Source: Candidatus Falkowiibacteriota bacterium (GTDB lineage: Bacteria; Patescibacteriota; Patescibacteriia; Patescibacteriales; UBA12465). Taken from it: a stretch of 11,698 bases of DNA. Each line of letters begins with the position of its first letter. Within the stretch, counting starts at the first letter, position 1. A program made the translations under genes and the position numbers. Location of the stretch: contig CAIOGK010000118.1 of the NCBI GenBank assembly GCA_903857815.1, positions 1-11,698 on the forward strand. The letters are read 5' to 3'. Below the pieces are notes generated by a model. It saw nothing but the letters and a program-made list of their open reading frames with translations, was not told the origin of the DNA and made no database searches. Shown here in pieces: positions 1-6,280 of the stretch.

Positions 1-5
1 CGATA

Positions 6-569
6 TTAGGCCATTTTTAATCTTTTTCTTAAATTGTAATAATCAGGCACCATTTGCGCAACTAGTGCCCAAAATTTAGCCGAATGATTAAATTCTTTCA
101 GATGACATAATTCATGCACAATAATATAATCGACCTCGTCTGGCTGTAAAAATACTAAACGATAATTAAAACTTAAATTACCCGCTTTTGAACAACTTCC
201 CCACCTAGTCCGCTGCCTTCTTACGCTTACATTATGATATTTAAATTTATAAAACTGATTTAAATATTCTAAACGATTATTGATTAAAATAGCGGCTCGT
301 TTTTTATTTAAACGGTAACTTTCCAAAGAATCTTCGCTACCAGGAGTTATAATTGTTTTTTTTTGGATTGCAATTTTATTTAAAATCCAATCTGCCTTAC
401 TAACCAAAAAGTCTTCAACTGTCTTTTCATTAACAAAAACCGGCTTGGTAACCGATATTTCTCCATTACCATAAATAAGCAAACGTAAACGACGTGATAA
501 GCGATATGATCTAAGGGTATAGAATATTTCTTGTCCTCCTAATAAAATTTTTTTCTGTTTTTTTATCAT
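6..569 (-). CDS. YgjP/DUF45-family zinc metallopeptidase (M48-like)
   Basis: This is a predicted cytoplasmic zinc-dependent metallopeptidase of the YgjP/DUF45 (WLM/SprT-like) group, whose substrates are poorly known. The sequence shows the family signature RTRWGSCS at about residues 120-127, followed by a beta-strand segment (NLSFNYRLV). After it comes the zinc motif HELCHLKEFNH at residues 152-162, so H152, H156 and H162 are the likely zinc ligands and E153 the catalytic base. There is no signal peptide or membrane segment. At 187 residues it is somewhat shorter than typical members (about 220-240), mainly in the N-terminal half, but the catalytic part is intact. The start ATG has no Shine-Dalgarno sequence, only an A/T-rich leader of about 15 bases below a good promoter. 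The gene diverges from the plus-strand gene at 697. Family assignment is firm; the physiological role is unknown. Confidence 0.9.
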   Translation of the reverse strand: MIKKQKKILLGGQEIFYTLRSYRLSRRLRLLIYGNGEISVTKPVFVNEKTVEDFLVSKADWILNKIAIQKKTIITPGSEDSLESYRLNKKRAAILINNRLEYLNQFYKFKYHNVSVRRQRTRWGSCSKAGNLSFNYRLVFLQPDEVDYIIVHELCHLKEFNHSAKFWALVAQMVPDYYNLRKRLKMA

Positions 570-590
570 TTTATTTTTATTTATAAAGTC

Positions 591-620
591 ATTATACTAG
601 ATAAGTATCCTATTTGACAA
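591..620 (-). promoter_or_regulatory. Sigma70-type promoter for the YgjP-like gene
   Basis: Read on the minus strand, TTGTCA (620-615) and a perfect TATAAT (596-591) are separated by 18 bases. The predicted start of transcription is near 584, giving a leader of about 15 bases before the ATG at 569. Its -35 box overlaps the -35 box of the divergent plus-strand promoter. Confidence 0.65.
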
Positions 621-642
621 CTAATCAAAAAAGTTGTAATAT
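614..642 (+). promoter_or_regulatory. Sigma70-type promoter for the 697-1557 gene
   Basis: A perfect TTGACA (614-619) is followed after exactly 17 bases by TAATAT (637-642). Transcription would start near 649, leaving a leader of about 48 bases before the ATG at 697. A 6-bp inverted repeat (ACAACT at 617-622, AGTTGT at 632-637) sits between the -35 and -10 boxes and could be an operator. Confidence 0.7.
617..637. promoter_or_regulatory. Inverted repeat inside the divergent promoter region, possible operator
   Basis: ACAACT and AGTTGT form a perfect 6-bp inverted repeat with a 9-base centre. The repeat begins in the shared -35 region and ends at the first base of the plus-strand -10 box. A dimeric repressor bound here would cover both promoters. 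With arms this short in AT-rich DNA it could be chance. Confidence 0.3.
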
Positions 643-696
643 CCCAGCATCAATAAAAAAGTCCTTTTATAAAAATAAACTCTAAAAAAGCAAAAA

Positions 697-1557
697 ATGA
701 AACAAAAAATTATTTTTTTTGACCGTAATCAGCCCTATCTTATTTTTCCGGCTGCCGCCATGTTTCTACAAATGGATGGTACTGTGCACGTAGAGCCAAC
801 TCAATTTTCTCAACTTATAACAAAAGAGTTACAAAAAAATGAGGAAGCCTATATTCTCGACTTTACTCCTGATGACGACGAAGAGTGTCGTCTTTGGGCA
901 AATTTCCAGCTAAGAAACAGTGGAAAAATAAAATTATGGATTAGTCATAAACATGAACACACCGAAACCTGCCTACCGGCGCTCATCCAATCGGGATATC
1001 GCATCCCTAGTTCCTGGAAATATCTTGCTGATGAGGCTGTAAAACGGGATTTAAACACCAAAAACCAGCCAGTCGAAAGATTATTACGAGCTTATCAAGC
1101 ACAAGCAACTCTCGATTTCAATACCGATCATCACGGCGGTATTAACAAATTTTTGGTTAAAGCAACCAACGAACTAATTACTGAACAGAAAAACGCCGAA
1201 ATCGATGCTTTAGCTAAATTTCACCAAGCAGCTCAAATAAAATTAGAGCAAATGATGCATTTTTGGGGGACAACAAACTTAAGGAGTAAGATTTATAACG
1301 GCTATCCGTTTAAAAATATTCCCCTATTAAACCTGGAGTCTAATAAAGAAATCGATTCTTTTTTAGATTTACAAGAACTGATAAGGAGAATAAAGAAAAG
1401 GGTTCCTAAATTTATTTTGGAGTATAACTGCCGTGGGCGTATTCATTACATTCTTTATCAACAGGATAATATTTCTCGGAAATCTTATCATGATAAAATT
1501 AGCACCTACTCCGCTAGAATTAAAGCGGCTCATAAATTATTGCCTCAAGGCATCTAA
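697..1557 (+). CDS. Unknown protein, possible degenerate DHH-like phosphoesterase
   Basis: I do not recognise this 286-residue soluble protein with certainty. Its N-terminal third resembles the DHH phosphoesterase layout. There is an opening strand and an alanine-rich helix (residues 5-25, ending FPAAAMFLQMDG), where DHH enzymes carry their DxDG-type motif. Next comes a strand ending in an acidic turn (YILDFTPDDDE, 52-62), like motif II. Then another strand runs into WISHKHEH (81-88), where the DHH motif would be expected. The catalytic aspartates are not all kept, and DHH would be SHK, so if the relation is real the enzyme is probably inactive or altered. The middle is helical and charged (about 150-190). 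The C-terminus is basic (GRIHYILYQ at 247-255, then K/R-rich to the end), without a DHHA1 GGGH motif. It is the only plus-strand gene, has its own promoter and terminator, and uses an ATG in an A-rich context without a Shine-Dalgarno sequence. Confidence 0.6.
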   Translation: MKQKIIFFDRNQPYLIFPAAAMFLQMDGTVHVEPTQFSQLITKELQKNEEAYILDFTPDDDEECRLWANFQLRNSGKIKLWISHKHEHTETCLPALIQSGYRIPSSWKYLADEAVKRDLNTKNQPVERLLRAYQAQATLDFNTDHHGGINKFLVKATNELITEQKNAEIDALAKFHQAAQIKLEQMMHFWGTTNLRSKIYNGYPFKNIPLLNLESNKEIDSFLDLQELIRRIKKRVPKFILEYNCRGRIHYILYQQDNISRKSYHDKISTYSARIKAAHKLLPQGI

Positions 1558-1580
1558 CAAATAATTAATCACTACATTCA

Positions 1581-1611
1581 AAAAACCCGGCTAATCAAAA
1601 GTCGGGTTTTT
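1581..1611. terminator. Rho-independent terminator after the 697-1557 gene, possibly bidirectional
   Basis: The stem is formed by arms AAAAACCCGGC (1581-1591) and GTCGGGTTTTT (1601-1611), with one G-U wobble on the plus strand and a 9-base loop, and it ends in a T run. It lies 23 bases after the stop of the plus-strand gene. On the minus strand the same hairpin has one A-C mismatch but a run of six T, so it may also end transcripts leaving rlmN, whose stop is 25 bases away. Confidence 0.8.
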
Positions 1612-1635
1612 CATTTACAAAAAATATTGATGATA

Positions 1636-2721
1636 TTAATCAAACATCTTTTTCTTCGCGCCCACACTTCTTTTTAATTGGCCACAAGCAGCCGAGATAT
1701 CGGAACCAAAACTAAGACGAACGGTAACGGAGACACCTTTTTTTTCTAAAGTATTTTTAAAATGATCGATTGTTTCTCTAGTTGAAGCCTGGAAACGCCC
1801 AGTTTCATTATAAGGAATAAGATTTATAAGATATAATGGTTTTCTCATTAAAATAGACAATTCTTCAGCATCAGCTTGGCTATCATTAACTCCTTTCATC
1901 ATTAAATATTCAAACATAACGCGACGTCCAGTTTTTTTAATATAATCATCAACCGCCCTAAAGATATCCTCCAATTCATATTTTTTAGCAACCGGCATCA
2001 ATTTACGACGCAAAGTATCAGTCGAGGCATGCAAAGAAATTGCTAAATTCATCTGTAGCTTTTCTCCGGCTAATCTTTTTATTCCTTCGGTTATTCCGGC
2101 CGTAGAAACAGACATTCTTCTTGCGCCAATATTTAAAGTTTCAGGATTATTAATAAATTTAGCCGCTTTAATAAATTCATTATAATTTAAAAACGGCTCA
2201 CCCATTCCCATAAAAACAATATTATCGACTTTTTCATCTTTAGCTTCTTGTTTAAGTAATCTCTGCCAAAATACTACTTGTTCAACTATTTCTTCAGCTG
2301 ATAGGTTGCGCTTAAAACCAGATTGACCGGTAGCACAAAAAGAACAATCGAGCGGACAACCAATCTGACTAGAAATACAAACAGTATTACGATGTGCCCG
2401 AGCATCAGCTTTTGCATCGCTGCCTTCCATATCTTTTTCTAATTTTTTATCGGCTTTCTGTCTAATTAAAACTGTTTCTACCGATTCGCCATCCTCTAAA
2501 TAAATTAAAGCTTTTTTACTTAACTTACGCCCCTGATCCTCGAAAATATCAGCTTTTATTTCTAACGGACATTCTAAAGCTAATTCTTCTCGTAAAGATT
2601 TTGGCAAACTAGAAGCCTCACTCCAATCAGAAATATAATCTTGAAAAAGAAATTTATTAACTTGGACATACCGATACTTCGGCTGGTCTTTTAAAACTTG
2701 TGATAAATTATTTAGTTTCAT
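1636..2721 (-). CDS. rlmN: Dual-specificity RNA methyltransferase RlmN (radical SAM)
   Basis: RlmN methylates C2 of A2503 in 23S rRNA and of A37 in some tRNAs, using radical SAM chemistry with a methyl-cysteine intermediate. The radical SAM cluster cysteines are C122, C126 and C129 (CPLDCSFC). C115 lies seven residues before the first of them, as C118 does in the E. coli enzyme. C346 in DISAACGQL matches E. coli C355, the methyl-carrying cysteine. Other family signatures are MGMGEPFLNY (171-180), the SVSTAG region (204-209), the AISLHA segment (227-232) and LIPYN (301-305). The length (361) is normal. A charged insert of roughly 20 residues (about 89-110, K/D/E/A-rich) separates the N-terminal domain from the CxxxCxxC region, where E. 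coli has only a short linker. It is the last gene of the minus-strand block, 26 bases after the phosphoesterase, and has no visible Shine-Dalgarno sequence. Confidence 0.96.
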   Translation of the reverse strand: MKLNNLSQVLKDQPKYRYVQVNKFLFQDYISDWSEASSLPKSLREELALECPLEIKADIFEDQGRKLSKKALIYLEDGESVETVLIRQKADKKLEKDMEGSDAKADARAHRNTVCISSQIGCPLDCSFCATGQSGFKRNLSAEEIVEQVVFWQRLLKQEAKDEKVDNIVFMGMGEPFLNYNEFIKAAKFINNPETLNIGARRMSVSTAGITEGIKRLAGEKLQMNLAISLHASTDTLRRKLMPVAKKYELEDIFRAVDDYIKKTGRRVMFEYLMMKGVNDSQADAEELSILMRKPLYLINLIPYNETGRFQASTRETIDHFKNTLEKKGVSVTVRLSFGSDISAACGQLKRSVGAKKKMFD

Positions 2722-2747
2722 CTTGAGTAAAAATTAATGAATTCTAT

Positions 2748-3857
2748 TTATAAAGGTTGTAATGTTATTTTTACTATTTCACTACGATTTGGCGTGCGCA
2801 TCGGTGGACCCCAAGTACCTAAACCACTACTAACTATCAAAGAGAAACTATCTTTAATAAATAAACCATAACCATAACCTTTATACGCTAGGTTAGCTAA
2901 GGCGCCAAAAGGAAAAAGCTGTCCTCGATGAGTGTGGCCAGAAAGTTGTAAATCAATTCCGGCTTTAATAGCGAGATTAATATTTTTGGGCTCATGATAA
3001 AGTAAGATACTCGGCTTAGCTTCATCATATCCTGAGTTTTCTAAAATAGCTTCATATAAATCAAAGTCTTGGTTAAAAGAATAACTGATTCCAATAATTT
3101 GCAAATCATCAACCACTACTAATTTATTATCTAAAATTTTGACTTGACCATCCTTAAGCAAATCCTTAACTCTATCAAAACCTAAATATAAATCATGGTT
3201 ACCAAAAGAATAATAAACCCCTTTATTGGTCTTAAGTTTTGCAAATGGAGCATGCATCCAAGAAAAATCCGCCTCCATCCCATCAAATAAATCACCAGTA
3301 ATAAATACCGCCTCTGGTTCTAATTTATTTATTTTATCAATCACCTTCGAGAAAAAGTGCCTACGGTAAACTGGACCCAAATGAACATCAGAAATCTGAA
3401 CTACCGATTTTCCATACCAAGAAACCGGCAAATCTTTAACTTTAATTTCATACTCTTTTACTTTTGGAGTGAAGGCATTATAAAGGCCAAATACCGAGAT
3501 AATCAAGGTTCCAGCAATCAAAATGGTTTGCAGTAACTGTGGCTCGACATTAAACCCAATCAAGCTACTAATTAATTTAATAATCAAAACAACCAGAATC
3601 ATTAAACCAAAATTTAAAATAAGCCCTATCCAGAAACCGGAAGTCATATAATACCAACGAGTAAAAATATTGTCCCATTTATGAATCATGTACGATGATG
3701 CGATAGCCGATATAAACATAAAAACGATAACCAGGGCCACGGTTAATTTAGCACTAACAGTTACTAAACTAAAAAATTTAACAACTGATAACCAAACTAA
3801 AAAATGTCCAAACAACAAGACTAAAGCGGAAACAGCAAAAAATAATAATTGCATCAT
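2748..3857 (-). CDS. Membrane-anchored calcineurin-like metallophosphoesterase
   Basis: The N-terminal part (about 1-130) has four hydrophobic segments, at roughly 3-26, 36-58, 74-96 and 108-129. A metallophosphoesterase domain of the YaeI/YkuE-like type follows. All five conserved motifs are visible: D157-x-H159 in SDVHL, G188-D189 in TGDLFDG, G219-N220-H221-D222, H288 in LLYHEP, and G307-H308-T309-H310 in SGHTHRGQ. These residues bind two metal ions in the family. The C-terminus (GLGTWGPPMRTPNRSEI) also matches this group. Relatives hydrolyse phosphodiester or pyrophosphate bonds, some in lipid precursors, but the substrate here cannot be read from sequence. With four spans the catalytic domain should be on the same side as the N-terminus. 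The ATG lies seven bases after the hairpin at 3864-3888; a second ATG follows directly. No ribosome binding site is evident. Confidence 0.92.
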   Translation of the reverse strand: MMQLLFFAVSALVLLFGHFLVWLSVVKFFSLVTVSAKLTVALVIVFMFISAIASSYMIHKWDNIFTRWYYMTSGFWIGLILNFGLMILVVLIIKLISSLIGFNVEPQLLQTILIAGTLIISVFGLYNAFTPKVKEYEIKVKDLPVSWYGKSVVQISDVHLGPVYRRHFFSKVIDKINKLEPEAVFITGDLFDGMEADFSWMHAPFAKLKTNKGVYYSFGNHDLYLGFDRVKDLLKDGQVKILDNKLVVVDDLQIIGISYSFNQDFDLYEAILENSGYDEAKPSILLYHEPKNINLAIKAGIDLQLSGHTHRGQLFPFGALANLAYKGYGYGLFIKDSFSLIVSSGLGTWGPPMRTPNRSEIVKITLQPL

Positions 3858-3863
3858 ATATTT

Positions 3864-3888
3864 AAAATCGCCTATAGCAGGCGATTTT
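3864..3888. terminator. Hairpin between eno and the phosphoesterase gene, terminator or attenuator
   Basis: AAAATCGCC (3864-3872) and GGCGATTTT (3880-3888) form a perfect 9-bp stem with a 7-base loop. It starts six bases after the eno stop on the minus strand and ends seven bases before the phosphoesterase ATG. On the minus strand the U-rich part is short (four T inside the stem, then AAAT). On the plus strand the stem is followed by a longer T-rich run. Likely role: end of the pyk-eno message with partial read-through into the phosphoesterase and rlmN. Confidence 0.6.
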
Positions 3889-3893
3889 TTATT

Positions 3894-5183
3894 TTAATTA
3901 TTTAAGAAAAAAGGAAATTTAGCTAATATGGATTTATTGCCCAATTCATTCTCAATTTCCATTAATCGATTATATTTAGCAGTTCTTTCAGAACGAGCTG
4001 GAGCGCCAGTTTTAATCTGTCCAGTCCCCATAGCGGTCGCTAAATCAGCAATAAAAGCATCTTCTGTTTCCCCGCTACGATGAGAAATTACAGCCGTCAT
4101 ATTATTTCTACGCGCCAATAATATAGCATCAATTGTTTCCGATAAAGTTCCAATTTGATTAAGTTTAATTAAAATAGAATTGGAAGTATGTTCTTTAATC
4201 CCTCTTTCCAATCTTTGAACATTAGTAACATATAAATCATCGCCAACCAATTGGACTTGAGAATTATTTTTCAAGAAATCTTGAAATCCACTCCAATCAT
4301 CTTCGGCAAAAATATCTTCAAAAGAATAAATCGGATGTTTAGTCATTAAATCAGCATAAAAAGCAGCTAATTCGGAACTATCTAAAGACTTTCCTTCTTT
4401 ATGTAAATTATATTTCCCATCAGCAAAAAATTCTGTAGCCGCAGCATCAATCCCAAAAATAATATCAACCCCTAATTTATAGCCGGCCGTAGTAACCGCT
4501 TCAGCTAATAATTCAAAAGCTTCTTCATTACTTTTTACGGCTGGCGCAAAACCACCCTCATCCCCAACTGAAATTGTATATTTTTTAGATTTTAAAACTT
4601 TTTTCAAAGATTGATATATTTCGGCACACATTCTTACCGCCTGTGCCATATTTTTAGCTCCTACCGGTAAAATCATATATTCCTGAATATCAGTTGCCCA
4701 ATCAGCATGCTTACCGCCATTTAAAACATTCATCATTGGCATCGGTAAAAAATATGTTCCGGAAAAGTCTGGATTAAATTTGGTTAAATAAGAATATAAT
4801 GGCTGATTTAAACCAGCGGCAGTCGCCCTCGCAACTGCTAATGATACTGCCAAAATCGCATTCGCACCTAAATTTGCTTTATTTTCAGTACCGTCTAAAG
4901 TTAACATAGTTTCATCAATCTTTTTTTGGTCCTCAGGATCTAAGCCAATCAAAACCGGGGCAATCTTTTCAATAACATTTTGAACAGCATTCAAAACTCC
5001 TTGGCCATTATATAAATTTTTATTTCCATCCCTTAATTCAACTGCTTCATAACTTCCAGTTGAAGCTCCGCTAGGAACCATAGCTGTTCCGATAGAACCA
5101 TTATCCAAAGTAACCTTGGCGGCGATAGTTGGGTTCCCTCTTGAATCTAAAATTTCTCGGGCGGTAATAGATATAATTTTCAT
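3894..5183 (-). CDS. eno: Enolase (phosphopyruvate hydratase)
   Basis: Enolase interconverts 2-phosphoglycerate and phosphoenolpyruvate in glycolysis and is a cytoplasmic magnesium enzyme. The sequence is full length (429 residues) and starts with the typical ITAREILDSRGNPT. Visible active-site elements are the mobile loop SGASTG (38-43), H159, Q167-E168, E209 in GDEGGF, D246 in GIDAAA, E289 in FEDIF, the GDD at 314-316, K340 in LIKLNQIGT, and SHRSGETED (367-375). The metal ligands D246, E289 and the GDD aspartate are in the expected order. A tryptophan (W162) occupies a position in GGKHADWATDIQE where bacterial enolases usually have asparagine. The gene starts nine bases after the pyk stop, so the two adjacent glycolytic steps are very likely co-transcribed. 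Confidence 0.98.
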   Translation of the reverse strand: MKIISITAREILDSRGNPTIAAKVTLDNGSIGTAMVPSGASTGSYEAVELRDGNKNLYNGQGVLNAVQNVIEKIAPVLIGLDPEDQKKIDETMLTLDGTENKANLGANAILAVSLAVARATAAGLNQPLYSYLTKFNPDFSGTYFLPMPMMNVLNGGKHADWATDIQEYMILPVGAKNMAQAVRMCAEIYQSLKKVLKSKKYTISVGDEGGFAPAVKSNEEAFELLAEAVTTAGYKLGVDIIFGIDAAATEFFADGKYNLHKEGKSLDSSELAAFYADLMTKHPIYSFEDIFAEDDWSGFQDFLKNNSQVQLVGDDLYVTNVQRLERGIKEHTSNSILIKLNQIGTLSETIDAILLARRNNMTAVISHRSGETEDAFIADLATAMGTGQIKTGAPARSERTAKYNRLMEIENELGNKSILAKFPFFLNN

Positions 5184-5192
5184 AAATAATAA

Positions 5193-6221
5193 TTAAAAAT
5201 TAATACAAGTTTTATTAATGTATTGTTCAGTTCTATCAATAACTTTTTTCAACATTTTAACAGCGGCCAAAGCATAGTCCCCAACGGCTGTCTCATCGGA
5301 CAACATCACTATATCTGCTCCGTCTAAAACTGCATTTGCAATATCACTAATTTCAGCACGAGTTGGACTTTGATTTTTAATCATCGAAGTCATAACTTGA
5401 GTTGCAATAATTGCTGGCGTCTTATGCCAATGAGCGTGTCTGATTAAATTCTTTTGAACAATTGGTAATTCTTCAATCGGCGTTTCAATCCCCAAATCAC
5501 CACGAGCAATCATTATCATATCGGAAACAACAATAATCTTATCAATATTTTTTAAAGCGATTGCTCTTTCTATTTTTGAAACTATCTTAACATTTTTATT
5601 TTTACCAATCAGTTTTCTTAATTTCAAAACATCCGCTGGAGTCTGAACAAAAGATAGCCCGATATATTCTGCGCCTACCTTCAAACCAAATTTTAAATCC
5701 TTGATATCTTTAGGAGTAAGCCCACCTTTACGCATATTAGTATCCGGGACATTGATACCCTTGTTGGAAGTAAGCAAGCCACCATGAATAACTTTAGCAC
5801 TAATAGTTTTTCCCTTAACAGAACTAACAACTAATTCTATCTCGCCATTACATAAAAATAATGGCTGATCTTTTTTAATATCAAGCACTAAATCTTTATT
5901 ATCAATTGGAATAACGCCCCCTCTTTTATAAGGTTCTAGTGAAAAAATAAAATCATAAATTTTTCCTTCTTCCAACAAAACTCCACCTTCTGGCATTTTC
6001 CCGACTCTAATTCTTGGCCCTTGAAGATCAAGTAAAATAGCAACATTTCTCGCATGCGCTAAATTAAATTCCAAAATAAATTTTCTGATTCTCTTATACT
6101 GATCATAACTAGCATGAGAAAAATTTACACGAATAATATCAACTCCCGCATTTAATAGCTCTGTGAGTTTTTCAGGAGATTCACTTTTTGGTCCGATAGT
6201 GGCAATGATTTTGGTGTTCAT
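5193..6221 (-). CDS. pyk: Pyruvate kinase, short form lacking the C-terminal domain
   Basis: Pyruvate kinase transfers phosphate from PEP to ADP, giving pyruvate and ATP. The A (TIM-barrel) and B (lid) domains are present. Visible elements are TIGPKS (8-13), RVNFSH (31-36), LDLQGPRIRVG (64-74), K216 and E218 in SKIER, the metal aspartate D242 in ARGDLGIE, ATQVM (273-277), PTRAEISDIANAVLDGAD (286-303) and MLSDETA (306-312). The B domain spans about 73-155 and has CNG where DDG is usual. The protein stops at residue 342, about 130 short of the usual 470. The entire C domain, which carries the allosteric site and part of the tetramer interface in well-studied enzymes, is absent. The eno ATG follows nine bases after the stop, so a lost tail by simple frameshift is unlikely. 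A promoter-like element lies upstream at 6252-6280. Confidence 0.95.
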   Translation of the reverse strand: MNTKIIATIGPKSESPEKLTELLNAGVDIIRVNFSHASYDQYKRIRKFILEFNLAHARNVAILLDLQGPRIRVGKMPEGGVLLEEGKIYDFIFSLEPYKRGGVIPIDNKDLVLDIKKDQPLFLCNGEIELVVSSVKGKTISAKVIHGGLLTSNKGINVPDTNMRKGGLTPKDIKDLKFGLKVGAEYIGLSFVQTPADVLKLRKLIGKNKNVKIVSKIERAIALKNIDKIIVVSDMIMIARGDLGIETPIEELPIVQKNLIRHAHWHKTPAIIATQVMTSMIKNQSPTRAEISDIANAVLDGADIVMLSDETAVGDYALAAVKMLKKVIDRTEQYINKTCINF

Positions 6222-6225
6222 AGTA

Positions 6226-6246
6226 GGTTATAAATTATTAATTACC
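6226..6246. repeat. Imperfect AT-rich palindrome in the pyk leader
   Basis: GGTTATAAA and TTAATTACC pair at seven of nine positions around a 3-base centre. The element lies at the predicted transcription start of pyk. It could be an operator or a weak hairpin, or simply chance in an AT-rich spacer. Confidence 0.2.
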
Positions 6247-6251
6247 CAGCT

Positions 6252-6280
6252 AGTATAATGTAAAAACTATATTTTATCAA
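6252..6280 (-). promoter_or_regulatory. Candidate promoter for pyk-eno
   Basis: On the minus strand TTGATA (6280-6275) and TATACT (6257-6252) are spaced by exactly 17 bases, with a predicted start near 6245 and a leader of about 24 bases. The -35 box and part of the spacer lie inside the 3' end of tgt. This would let the glycolytic pair be expressed independently of the upstream surface-protein genes. Confidence 0.55.

Noticed and set aside
1126..1140. DHHGG at residues 144-148 of the 697-1557 protein as a true DHH motif
   Set aside because: It does not follow a beta strand and lies too far from the other motif-like elements; SHKHEH at 83-88 fits the expected order and context better.
1636..2721. 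Cfr-type antibiotic resistance methyltransferase instead of RlmN
   Set aside because: The sequence matches RlmN features (MGMGEPFLNY and the DISAACGQL end) in a housekeeping context; nothing specific to Cfr was seen.
3688..3897. Plus-strand open frame of 69 codons
   Set aside because: It lies antisense to the phosphoesterase membrane region and hairpin, has low-complexity Lys/Thr/Asn content, and lacks a promoter or start signal.
5184..5192. Frameshift or nonsense mutation explaining the short pyruvate kinase
   Set aside because: Only nine bases separate the pyk stop from the intact eno start, leaving no room for a remnant of the C domain.
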